NCBI GenBank assembly: GCA_002938075.1
Contig: PTLK01000143.1
Span: forward strand, 1-5,323
Direction of reading: 5' to 3'
From: Alphaproteobacteria bacterium MarineAlpha3_Bin3
Lineage (GTDB): Bacteria > Pseudomonadota > Alphaproteobacteria > Rhodospirillales > Casp-alpha2
Length of the DNA stretch: 5,323 bases
Part shown: one piece after another, positions 1 to 5,043 of the stretch
How positions within the stretch are numbered: the stretch's first letter is position 1
Layout of the letters: every line of letters begins with the position of its first letter
Notes under the pieces: model-generated
What the model was told of the DNA's origin: nothing
Seen by the model: only the letters and a program-made list of their open reading frames with translations
The model's database searches: none
Translations under genes and position numbers: made by a program

Positions 1-59
1 AGCGCATCAAAAGCCTCGATTTCGAGACCGCCGAGGACGGCAAGATCGTCGAGATTTGA
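1..59 (+). CDS. 3' end of an unidentified gene (partial)
   Basis: The window opens inside a plus-strand reading frame that reads RIKSLDFETAEDGKIVEI and stops at TGA 57-59. The codons have the GC-rich third positions of the neighbouring genes, and a probable terminator follows about 30 bases later, so this is likely the true C-terminus of a gene that begins outside the window. Eighteen residues are too few to name a family, and I do not recognise it. It could be part of a flagellar cluster because flgG follows, but the intervening terminator and the separate flgG promoter make cotranscription unlikely. Confidence 0.5.
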   Translation, partial: RIKSLDFETAEDGKIVEI

Positions 60-88
60 GGGCTTTTAAGGGGTTTTCAGGGGAAGCC

Positions 89-118
89 GGAGGCGTTTCC
101 GCTCCTTTTGCCTTTTTT
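89..118 (+). terminator. Probable intrinsic terminator of the upstream partial gene
   Basis: GGAGGCG (89-95) can pair with CGCTCC (100-105) around a TTTC loop, with one bulged G. It is followed by TTTT, then GCC, then six T (113-118). The stem is short and the T-run is interrupted, so it is weaker than the flgG terminator, but it sits where the partial upstream gene should end. Confidence 0.5.
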
Positions 119-163
119 ACAATTGATCTAAGTTTTTCAATGACTTAAGGTCCTGGTAATAGT

Positions 164-203
164 TGCCGGGCAGGGCCTGCCGGAAAGGCCCGTTAAACCG
201 GCA
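164..203. promoter_or_regulatory. Candidate enhancer (UAS) with dyad symmetry for the flgG sigma-54 promoter
   Basis: GGCAGG G CCTGCC at 169-181 is a perfect dyad. TGCCGG occurs at 164-169 and 178-183, and its inverse CCGGCA at 198-203. The centre lies about 80 to 110 bases upstream of the predicted transcription start, the usual range for a bacterial enhancer-binding protein such as FlbD or a FleQ-type activator. The activator itself is not visible here. The role rests on position and symmetry only, and an overlapping hairpin (GGGCCT 173-178 with AGGCCC 186-191) offers another reading. Confidence 0.3.
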
Positions 204-223
204 TTAATCCCGTCAACGCCTGT

Positions 224-236
224 CAATCATTTGATT
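224..236 (-). promoter_or_regulatory. Candidate IHF binding site
   Basis: On the minus strand this reads AATCAAATGATTG, an exact match to the IHF consensus WATCAANNNNTTR. It lies in an AT-rich patch between the dyad at 164-203 and the sigma-54 promoter, centred about 50 bases upstream of the predicted start. That is where IHF bends DNA to bring an enhancer-bound activator to sigma-54 polymerase in known flagellar and nitrogen promoters. The short degenerate consensus also occurs by chance, so support comes mainly from the setting. Confidence 0.45.
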
Positions 237-253
237 TAAATAAGTTTTCCAGT

Positions 254-271
254 TTGGCACGCATCCTGCAG
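254..271 (+). promoter_or_regulatory. Sigma-54 (RpoN) promoter of flgG
   Basis: TTGGCACGCATCCTGCAG has the invariant GG (256-257) and GC (268-269) separated by exactly 10 bases, and matches TGGCACG-N4-TTGCW at all but one position (CTGCA for TTGCA). The predicted transcription start is near 281, giving a leader of about 88 bases before the flgG ATG. Sigma-54 control is known for middle and late flagellar genes in several alpha- and gammaproteobacteria, which fits the gene downstream. Confidence 0.75.
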
Positions 272-368
272 TTCTTTGCCGCAAGAAGGCCCGAAACAAC
301 CGCGGCTGTAAGGCGGCGACGGGGCCTGAAGAAGACACAAAGACGGGAACAAGAAAAGGACGGGACCA

Positions 369-1145
369 ATGAAAGCACTGCAAATCGCGGCATTGGGAAT
401 GATCGCCCAGCAGCATAAGACCGAGGTGGTGGCGAACAACCTCGCCAACATGAACACCACCGGATACCAGCGCCGCCGGACGGAATTCTCTGATCTTCTC
501 TACACCGTTGCGGAACGCAAACCATCGGCGTCATCAAGGGCCGGCGAGACCGTGCCGGGGGGCATGGTCAGCGGCCAAGGCGTGCAGGTGGCTTCGATCT
601 ACCGCATCATCGAGCAGGGAAGCCTGAGGGCCACCGAAAACACCCTCGATCTGGCGATCCAGGGCGAGGGTTACTTCCAGGTGTTGCTGCCGAACGGCGA
701 CACGGCCTATACCCGGGACGGGACCTTCCAGCTCAATGGCCAGGGCCAAGTGGTCACCCATGACGGCTTCGCGGTGCAGCCGGGGATCAACGTTCCGCTC
801 GAAGCCATCGACGTCACCATCAACTCCTCGGGCGAGGTGCTGGCGATATTGGCGGGCGAAGACGAACCGGACAACGTCGGCACCATCCAGATCGCCACTT
901 TCCCCAACCAGGGCGGCCTCGAGGCTCTTGGCGACAACCTGTTCAGGGAAACGGCCGCCTCGGGCCCGGCGAACGTCAATAACCCTTCGCAGGCGGGCTT
1001 CGGGTCATTGCTGCAGGGCTTCGTCGAGGCCTCCAACGTCAACCCGATTGACGAAATCGCCGCCCTGATCGCGGCCCAACGGGCCTATGAAATGAACTCC
1101 AAGGTTATCCAAACCGCGGATCAAATGATGGGACCGTCGCGCTAA
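369..1145 (+). CDS. flgG: Flagellar basal-body rod protein FlgG (distal rod)
   Basis: 258 residues, close to the roughly 260 usual for FlgG. The protein forms the distal rod of the flagellar basal body in the periplasm, inside the P and L rings, between the proximal rod and the hook. The N-terminal rod signature ANNLANMNTTGY is at residues 22-33. A central segment has the FlgG-type sequence TLDLAIQGEGYFQV and DTAYTRDGTFQLN. The C-terminal signature SNVNPIDEIAALIAAQRAYE is followed by MNSKVIQTADQMM (to 254). Length and the N-terminal NMNTTGY stretch favour FlgG over FlgF. The ATG is supported by AAAAGGA (354-360) eight bases upstream. It has its own sigma-54 promoter and terminator, so it appears monocistronic, whereas flgG commonly lies in a flgF-flgG-flgA-flgH operon. 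The C-terminus (GPSR) looks a few residues shorter than typical. Export would be through the flagellar type III system; no cleaved signal peptide is seen. Confidence 0.95.
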   Translation: MKALQIAALGMIAQQHKTEVVANNLANMNTTGYQRRRTEFSDLLYTVAERKPSASSRAGETVPGGMVSGQGVQVASIYRIIEQGSLRATENTLDLAIQGEGYFQVLLPNGDTAYTRDGTFQLNGQGQVVTHDGFAVQPGINVPLEAIDVTINSSGEVLAILAGEDEPDNVGTIQIATFPNQGGLEALGDNLFRETAASGPANVNNPSQAGFGSLLQGFVEASNVNPIDEIAALIAAQRAYEMNSKVIQTADQMMGPSR

Positions 1146-1172
1146 AACGCTAAGCCCCTATCGTTCATTGCT

Positions 1173-1204
1173 CCCCCGGCGGTAGAAACCGCCGGGGGTT
1201 TTTT
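1173..1204 (+). terminator. Intrinsic terminator of flgG
   Basis: A perfect 10-bp stem, CCCCCGGCGG (1173-1182) with CCGCCGGGGG (1189-1198), encloses a TAGAAA loop and is followed directly by six T (1199-1204). It begins 28 bases after the flgG stop. The T-run exists only in the plus direction. The minus-strand carboxypeptidase gene ends 9 bases beyond it, so its transcripts meet the same hairpin but without a U-run. Confidence 0.93.
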
Positions 1205-1212
1205 GTCGGCCG

Positions 1213-2877
1213 TCAAATTCCGAGAATCCATTCCCGGAGCAGGTCCTCCTCCAGCGCTTCGGCGCGGCGGATCCAGTCCTCCGCCGGACCGGCGACGGCG
1301 GGCGACTGAGCGTTGGCGGCGGCGTCATAGACGCGGCGCTTGGCGAAATCGGTGACAAACAGCGCGAACGCCACCGGCCGGCCGCTGGCGGCGAAAAAGA
1401 CGCCGACCAGCCCCTTGGCGTATTTGAGCGTCCCCGTCTTGGCCCAAATTTTGAGCGCCGTAGTCGGGTCGCGGAAACGTCCGCGCATCGAATTCCTGAG
1501 CCCCGAGGCCGGCAACAGGGAAAGATAGCTGCCGCCGCCATGACGCCGGTAGGCGGCCAGGCGGACAATCGCCGCCATTTGGCGGGGCGTGACGCGGGCT
1601 TTCGATGACAGCCCGGAATGGTTGGCCAGGCGAAAGCCGTCCCAGGCGGTATCGGGCAGGCGTTTTCGCAACCAGCGGCTCAACGATTCGGCTCCCTCGG
1701 CCAATTCCTTCGCCTCGCCGTCGAGATGGCGGGCCGCCACCTGGCCGATCAGTTCGGCGACCATGTTGTTTGAATGCTCGAGCGCCAGCCGGACCACATC
1801 GGCCAACGCCAGGCCCCGGATGCGGACCATCGGGCGGGCTTCGGGAGGCGCCGTCCCGGCCCGCGGTTCGGGCAGCGTCACCCCGAGCATTCGGGCCACG
1901 CGCCGGAACACCCGGGCGGTGCGAAGCCCCGGGCGTTTGACCGGCAAGAACTCGGCCCCTTCGATGGCCGCCGAAGGCGACAACAGCCAACGCCCATCCC
2001 GCCCAAGAACCACATTACGTCCGGGGCCGGGATCGGCGGGGTTGAGCCCCGGCCGCGGGTTGCCGAGAACCGGGGTCTCGAAAGCTCGCACCACGCCCGC
2101 CTCGCCCCCCGGCTCAAGCGTCGGCCGCCAATTCAGCAGTGTGTGGTTGAAATCCAGTGACAAGGCGCTTAAGCCCGGGTTGTAGCGCGCGTTTTCCGGT
2201 TGCCGGGCGTCGATCTGGGCCGTCGTCTTGAGCAACGATTGGTCGTAAAAAAACTTACCCGAGACGCCGGAAACGCCCGCGTCCTTGAGCTTCTGGGCCA
2301 GGCCCATCAGGTCCTGGATTGTAAGCAGCGGATCGCCGCCGCCTTGCAGGGTGAGATTGCCTTCTAATATGCCCCCCTGGCCCCCGCCGCCCCCGCCGCC
2401 TTTCGCCACCTTGCCGGTGACCAGCACCCGGGTCTGGAAACGGTAGCGGGGGCCGAGGATACCGAGCGCCGCCACCGTGGTCGGCACCTTGGCCGTCGAG
2501 GCGGGAATGAAAAGCGCGTTTTCATTGCGGCCGGCGAACAGGTCGCCGCTTTCGAGATCCAGGAGCGCATAGCCGACCCGGGCACCGGAAAGGCCGTGGC
2601 GGCGGATCAGGGCGTCGACGCCGAGAAGCGGCGGCGCTTGGTAAGCCCGGACGTCGGTGATGGCTTGCCCAGGCGATGACACGGGGGTGGTTAACGGTGG
2701 CGCCTGACAGCCCCCCAAGGGGATCACCAAGAGGACCATAACCAAGGCGGCGGCGACTATGACCGCGGTCAATCTTCCCGGCCGACTCGCTGGGGAGTTT
2801 TCTTTGCCGACGAAATGGCCAGCGAAATTCCGAATTTTTGTTAACCAACCCTTTAGTCCCCGGTTTACACTAATCAT
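1213..2877 (-). CDS. dacB: D-alanyl-D-alanine carboxypeptidase/endopeptidase, PBP4 family (peptidase S13), putative lipoprotein
   Basis: 554 residues from ATG 2877. It cleaves the terminal D-Ala of peptidoglycan stem peptides and D-Ala-mDAP cross-links in the periplasm, acting in wall remodelling. The penicillin-binding fold has all three catalytic motifs: STAK at 127-130 (nucleophile Ser127, Lys130), SNN at 369-371 and KTG at 480-482. NHSGLS near 419-424 takes the place of the usual DGSGLS, and the large stretch between the first two motifs is as expected for PBP4-type enzymes. A hydrophobic segment (about 38-54) ends in LGGC with Cys57, suggesting a lipoprotein; Gln at +2 would favour the outer membrane by the E. 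coli Lol rule. A run of seven glycines (160-166) is unusual. The protein is longer than E. coli DacB (477), mostly at the N-terminus. No clear ribosome binding site precedes ATG 2877. A TTG at 2772 would give a conventional short signal but loses the basic residues before the hydrophobic core and has badly spaced purines. The family is certain, the start is not. Confidence 0.9.
   Translation of the reverse strand: MISVNRGLKGWLTKIRNFAGHFVGKENSPASRPGRLTAVIVAAALVMVLLVIPLGGCQAPPLTTPVSSPGQAITDVRAYQAPPLLGVDALIRRHGLSGARVGYALLDLESGDLFAGRNENALFIPASTAKVPTTVAALGILGPRYRFQTRVLVTGKVAKGGGGGGGQGGILEGNLTLQGGGDPLLTIQDLMGLAQKLKDAGVSGVSGKFFYDQSLLKTTAQIDARQPENARYNPGLSALSLDFNHTLLNWRPTLEPGGEAGVVRAFETPVLGNPRPGLNPADPGPGRNVVLGRDGRWLLSPSAAIEGAEFLPVKRPGLRTARVFRRVARMLGVTLPEPRAGTAPPEARPMVRIRGLALADVVRLALEHSNNMVAELIGQVAARHLDGEAKELAEGAESLSRWLRKRLPDTAWDGFRLANHSGLSSKARVTPRQMAAIVRLAAYRRHGGGSYLSLLPASGLRNSMRGRFRDPTTALKIWAKTGTLKYAKGLVGVFFAASGRPVAFALFVTDFAKRRVYDAAANAQSPAVAGPAEDWIRRAEALEEDLLREWILGI
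2370..2404 (-). repeat. Low-complexity C/G tract encoding poly-glycine in the carboxypeptidase
   Basis: The plus strand is a near-uninterrupted run of C-rich triplets (mostly CCC and CCG), which on the minus strand encodes GGGGGGGQGG at residues 160-169 of the PBP4-family protein. It sits in a loop just before the conserved LEGNLTLQGGGDP stretch, so length changes in multiples of three may be tolerated. Such tracts are prone to slippage, and a change by one base would frameshift the gene. Confidence 0.6.
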
Positions 2878-2907
2878 TAGGCCGCAACCATTCGGGGGAC
2901 CGCACCC

Positions 2908-3276
2908 ATGCCGTTCGTGCACAGGGACGCCAAAGGCAAGATTCTCGCCGTCTATACCGAACCGGTGCAAGGCGCCTAGGAGGTGGCGCCCAACAATCCG
3001 GCGTTGGGGGCCTTCATCCACGATAACATCCCTTCCACCGACCCCGACGACGATTGGGCTAGGTCGGACCTCGGCCTGGTCCGTGTCATCGAGGACTTGA
3101 TCGAGGTGCTGATCGACAAGAAGGTGATCATGTTCACCGATTTCCCCGAAGGGGCGCAGAAGAAGCTGTTGGACTGGCGCGGGCTGCGGAAGGAATTCGA
3201 CATGGTCGAGGACCTGTTCGGCGACGGCGAGGAACCCTTCGAAGGCGGCGACGGCGGCGACAGCGGCTTGCTTTAA
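2908..3276 (+). pseudogene. Small hypothetical protein gene interrupted by an in-frame amber codon
   Basis: ATG 2908 is preceded by GGGGGA (2894-2899) at a good spacing of 8 bases. The frame runs MPFVHRDAKGKILAVYTEPV and on to a TAG at codon 24 (2977-2979), then stays open in the same frame to TAA 3274-3276, 122 residues if the TAG is read through. After the TAG come the segments SDLGLVRVIEDLIEVLIDKK, VIMFTDFPEGAQKKLL and an acidic Gly/Asp tail. The layout, a short N-terminal strand plus a helical LVRVIEDLIEVLIDK core, resembles small uncharacterised alphaproteobacterial proteins I recall, but I cannot name a function. A single substitution (GAG or CAG to TAG) would explain the stop. Immediately after it, AGGAGG overlaps GTG 2983, which could restart a 97-residue product, although the spacing is too short for normal initiation. 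Alternatives are a recent pseudogene, readthrough by a suppressor tRNA, or a base error. Confidence 0.65.
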
Positions 3277-3313
3277 CCGGCCTTTAAACAACAGGTCTTC
3301 AAACGCCCCACCC

Positions 3314-4030
3314 TCAAACACATAAGGCATCGGCGGCGCCTTCGATGGAATCGGTGACGATGTCCCAATCGTCCTCGGCTTCCAGGTCCCGGTCCTGGTT
3401 CGGCCCGAACATGGTCTTGCGGCAGACGTAAGCGGTTTTGATGCCGTGTTTGCGGGCCTGGGCCAGGTCGTAGTTGTGCGCGGCAACCAGCAAGATGCGC
3501 TCCGCCTCGCCGCCGAGCAGCTCGATGGCGCCCAGGTAAATCTCCGGGGCCGGCTTGTAACGGCGGAAGTTGTCGGCCGAGATGATGAAGTCCCAGGGCA
3601 GGCCGGCGTGCCGGGCCATGTTGGCGAGCAGATGGAAGCTGCCGTTGGAAAACGTGCCGATCGGGTGCTTGGCCTTGATGCGGAGCAGCCCGGGGTTCGC
3701 ATCGGGCCAGGGCGCAAGCCGGTGCCAGGCGCGGTTGAGGCCGTCCTTGTCGGCTTCGGATAATCCTTGGAGTCCGAATTCCCCGGCGATCACGTCCAGG
3801 CGTTGGCGTTGCAGGACGTCGTTGGTGGTCCATGGCCGCCGGCCTGCGTTGACCTCGTCCATGGACGGCCGGTAGGCGGCCTTCCAGGCGTCGGCGAACG
3901 CCTCCCAGTCGACGCCTTCGATACCTTTACGTTCCCCAAGCGCTCGGGCCTCGGCGATGACGCTGGACCGCCAGTCGACGACGGTCCCATAGACGTCGAA
4001 AATAACGTAAGTGACGCTGGATTTAACCAT
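3314..4030 (-). CDS. HAD-superfamily hydrolase, haloacid dehalogenase type II-like
   Basis: 238 residues from ATG 4030, chosen because GGAGG (4040-4044) lies 9 bases upstream; the frame is open further up but without a better start. The HAD motifs are in order. Motif I is FDVYGTVVD with nucleophile Asp12; Tyr at +2 instead of Asp is the mark of dehalogenase-type members rather than phosphatases. Motif II is TFSNGS (Ser128, Asn129), motif III is Lys159 in YKPAPEIY, and motif IV is VAAHNYD with Asp188. Characterised members hydrolyse L-2-haloacids to D-2-hydroxyacids in the cytoplasm (EC 3.8.1.2). Compared by eye with L-DEX YL, the Arg41 equivalent is Lys50 (AWK), and Ser175 and Asn177 become Ala183 and His185. 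The real substrate is therefore uncertain; many VAAHxxD proteins are only annotated by homology. It converges on the amber-interrupted gene with a 37-base gap. Upstream lie a leader ORF, an 11-bp repeat array and IS debris in the same orientation. Confidence 0.85.
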   Translation of the reverse strand: MVKSSVTYVIFDVYGTVVDWRSSVIAEARALGERKGIEGVDWEAFADAWKAAYRPSMDEVNAGRRPWTTNDVLQRQRLDVIAGEFGLQGLSEADKDGLNRAWHRLAPWPDANPGLLRIKAKHPIGTFSNGSFHLLANMARHAGLPWDFIISADNFRRYKPAPEIYLGAIELLGGEAERILLVAAHNYDLAQARKHGIKTAYVCRKTMFGPNQDRDLEAEDDWDIVTDSIEGAADALCV

Positions 4031-4100
4031 CGGCGTTTTCCTCCTTTCCTCCCCGGCCTTGGCATACCGTGTTCCGGCCACCGCCGCCAACGGTTATCAT
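4023..4100 (-). CDS. Possible leader ORF overlapping the HAD gene start
   Basis: A 25-codon frame starts at ATG 4100 with AGGAGGGG (4107-4114) six bases upstream, a better ribosome binding site than most in this window. It reads MITVGGGGRNTVCQGRGG, continues for seven more residues and ends at a TAA (4023-4025) that overlaps the HAD ATG region in the other frame (ATGGTTAA). Overlaps of this kind allow translational coupling, so the ORF may set HAD translation. The peptide is Gly-rich and resembles nothing I know; it could be a chance ORF in purine-rich leader DNA. Confidence 0.3.
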   Translation of the reverse strand: MITVGGGGRNTVCQGRGGKEENADG

Positions 4101-4136
4101 GGCCGTCCCCTCCTGTCGTTTCTCCCCGTCTTCAAC

Positions 4137-4202
4137 ATGTCGTCTCCATGTCGTCCTCATGTCGTCCCCGTGTCGTCATCGTGTCGTCCGTATGTCGTCA
4201 TT
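4137..4202. repeat. Six tandem 11-bp repeats with invariant TGTCGTC core
   Basis: Six head-to-tail copies start at 4137, 4148, 4159, 4170, 4181 and 4192, each fitting RTGTCGTCNNY; the seven-base core TGTCGTC is identical in all six while the four other positions drift. The 11-base period places every core on nearly the same face of the helix, as expected for cooperative protein binding. Related cores lie outside the array: TGTCGTT at 4114-4120, GTCGTC at 4270-4275 and TGTCGTC at 4279-4285, and GTCGTCATTT is repeated at 4194 and 4270. The array lies 107-172 bases upstream of the HAD ATG and 3' of the IS481 remnant. It may be an operator array for the HAD gene or transposase-binding repeats of a lost transposon end. 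Confidence 0.85.
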
Positions 4203-4895
4203 TTTTAGCGCCTTTTGCGCCCTAACTCCTTGATCCCGCTTGATTCGGCGCCGCGAAAGGGCTTGGTAAGTCGTCATTTGTCGTCTTATTGATGTCCCTG
4301 TCCGGGCCCTGGGGGTTTCGGGGGACAACCCCGTTCCCCGGAGGCCCGTCCGACGCCCTTGAGGGTGCCGACATAGATAGAACGTATCCTGCGAGCCCAG
4401 ATAACCGGGGTGTGCGGTCTCGATCTCGCCCCAGGCCTCGTTATCCAGTTTCTTCTTTTTCAGCGCCTGGACCTTGGCCTCGGTGAGGAAAATGCCCTCT
4501 TCGGCGACCGTGGCTTCCAGGGCTTTCAGCCGCGCCTTGAAGTTGGCCAGGTCATGGCGAAGCCAGATTGAGCGCACCCCGCTGGCCGATACGAACACGC
4601 CCAGCTTGCGCAACGCGTTGCTGACCCGGACCTGGCCGTGGGCCGGACATTCGACGGCGTACGCGACAACCGTGTTTTCGGTTTCAAGATCGACCCGGTT
4701 CTTCGGGTTGGGACCCCGGCGTGTCCGTTCCAGCAGCGCCTCGACGCCGCCTTCGGTGACCGCGTCGCGATACCGGTAAAATGTATCTCGGGACAAGCCC
4801 ATCACCTGGCACGCCTTCGACACATTCCAAAGTTCCTCGGCCAGATTGAGAAGGCCGACTTTATGACGGATGATTTTTTGATTACTCTGTAGCAT
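4176..4895 (-). pseudogene. IS481-family transposase, frameshifted and truncated
   Basis: ATG 4895 has an excellent ribosome binding site (AGGAGG, 4904-4909, 8 bases upstream). Residues about 15-62 form the helix-turn-helix region (LAEELWNVSKACQVMGLSRD and beyond), with the IS481-type SGVRSIWLRHDLANFKARLK near 105-124. The start of the DDE (rve) domain is HPGYLGSQDTFY at 162-173, where Asp170 is the first catalytic residue. Functional relatives continue FYVGTLKGVGR. Here ATAG is duplicated in tandem (4373-4380), throwing the frame off, but VGTLKGVGR is still readable in the shifted frame (4346-4372) before similarity ends. The second Asp and the Glu are absent. The original frame stays open to 4176 through unrelated repeat DNA, giving 239 codons whose last 65 or so are not transposase. 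It cannot be an active transposase; the DNA-binding part could still be made. Confidence 0.85.
4303..4348. repeat. Large GC-rich hairpin at the transposase breakpoint
   Basis: CGGGCC (4303-4308) pairs with GGCCCG (4343-4348). Inside it CTGGGG pairs with CCCCGG (one wobble, one bulged A), and further in CGGGG (4319-4323) pairs with CCCCG (4329-4333) around a GACAA loop, giving about 17 paired positions with a small internal bulge. No T-run follows on either strand, so it is not an obvious terminator. Homology of the IS481 transposase ends at about 4346, inside the right arm, so the hairpin may mark the recombination or deletion joint, or be a REP-like palindrome into which the element decayed. 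Confidence 0.6.
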
Positions 4896-4958
4896 GAGGG
4901 TTACCTCCTTAAGGTTTTGATGTTTTGGTTTGCACCGCTATCAAAACCGGTAACCCTC
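4896..4958 (-). promoter_or_regulatory. Leader hairpin overlapping the transposase ribosome binding site
   Basis: In the minus-strand transcript GAGGGTTACC GGTTTTGAT (4958-4940) can pair with ATCAAAACC (4921-4913) and GGTAACCCTC (4905-4896). That is 19 base pairs with an 18-base loop and one 7-base bulge, TTAAGGA. The bulge carries half of the Shine-Dalgarno sequence and the stem the other half, ending against the ATG. Such structures in IS10 and IS50 stop read-through transcripts from making transposase, and the same purpose is inferred here. CACCGC at 4978-4973 can also pair with GCGGTG in the loop, an alternative or pseudoknot-like fold. Confidence 0.6.
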
Positions 4959-4975
4959 TCCTTTTGCAAGGAGCG

Positions 4976-5004
4976 GTGTTAGATAAGGTCGGAACTACTT
5001 CACA
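4976..5004 (-). mobile_element. Putative terminal inverted repeat of the IS481-like element
   Basis: Read inward on the minus strand from 5004 the sequence begins TGTGAAGTAGTTCCGACC, with the TGT end common in IS481-family elements, and it lies about 80 bases outside the transposase leader hairpin. The partner repeat is missing, so the boundary rests on the TGT start and position only. Confidence 0.4.
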
Positions 5005-5043
5005 TTAAGCACGCGCTGATCTACGGTTATCCTCCTTCCTAAA

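Larger units (their letters stand above)
4346..5004 (-). mobile_element. Truncated IS481-family insertion sequence
   Basis: The segment holds the start of an IS481-family transposase gene, its leader and a likely terminus at 5004, where the minus strand begins TGTGAAGTAG. The distal part of the transposase gene and the second inverted repeat are missing: similarity stops at about 4346, and no matching copy of the terminal sequence is seen on the left. Because one end is lost, target duplication cannot be assessed. The element is oriented like the HAD gene, so any transcription from its leader would run toward that gene. Confidence 0.7.

Noticed and set aside
369..1145. FlgF instead of FlgG
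   Set aside because: The NMNTTGY N-terminal stretch, the FlgG-type central sequence and the 258-residue length fit FlgG better.
1173..1212. Bidirectional terminator also serving the carboxypeptidase gene
   Set aside because: In the minus direction the hairpin is preceded by A bases and followed by AGCAATG without a U-run, so only the plus direction is supported.
1589..2185. Long plus-strand ORFs opposite the carboxypeptidase gene
   Set aside because: They are low-complexity Arg/Pro/Ser-rich translations antisense to a well supported gene, with no family motif.
2838..2866. Sigma-70 promoter (TTGTTA, spacer, GGTTTA) for the amber-interrupted gene
   Set aside because: The -10 match is poor and the spacing ambiguous, so it is not annotated.
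2977..2979. TAG as a pyrrolysine codon
   Set aside because: There is no pyl gene or tRNA in the window and a single base change explains the stop; kept only as one option to test.
1213..3717. Single 834-codon minus-strand ORF
   Set aside because: Only the part from 2877 downward encodes the PBP4-family protein. The upstream 280 codons run antisense to the small hypothetical gene and overlap the HAD gene in a different frame, so they are a GC-rich frame extension.
3314..4090. HAD protein with a 20-residue N-terminal extension from a TTG at 4090
   Set aside because: The extension is not part of the family fold, lacks a ribosome binding site, and ATG 4030 has GGAGG at ideal spacing just before motif I.
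4137..4202. CRISPR array
   Set aside because: The repeat unit is 11 bp with a 7-bp core and 4-bp spacers, far too short for CRISPR, and no cas gene is present.
4279..4300. Right end of the IS481 element starting TGTCGTCTTATTG
   Set aside because: It starts with TGT and faces the right way, but shares little beyond TGT with the putative terminus at 5004, so it cannot be called its partner repeat.
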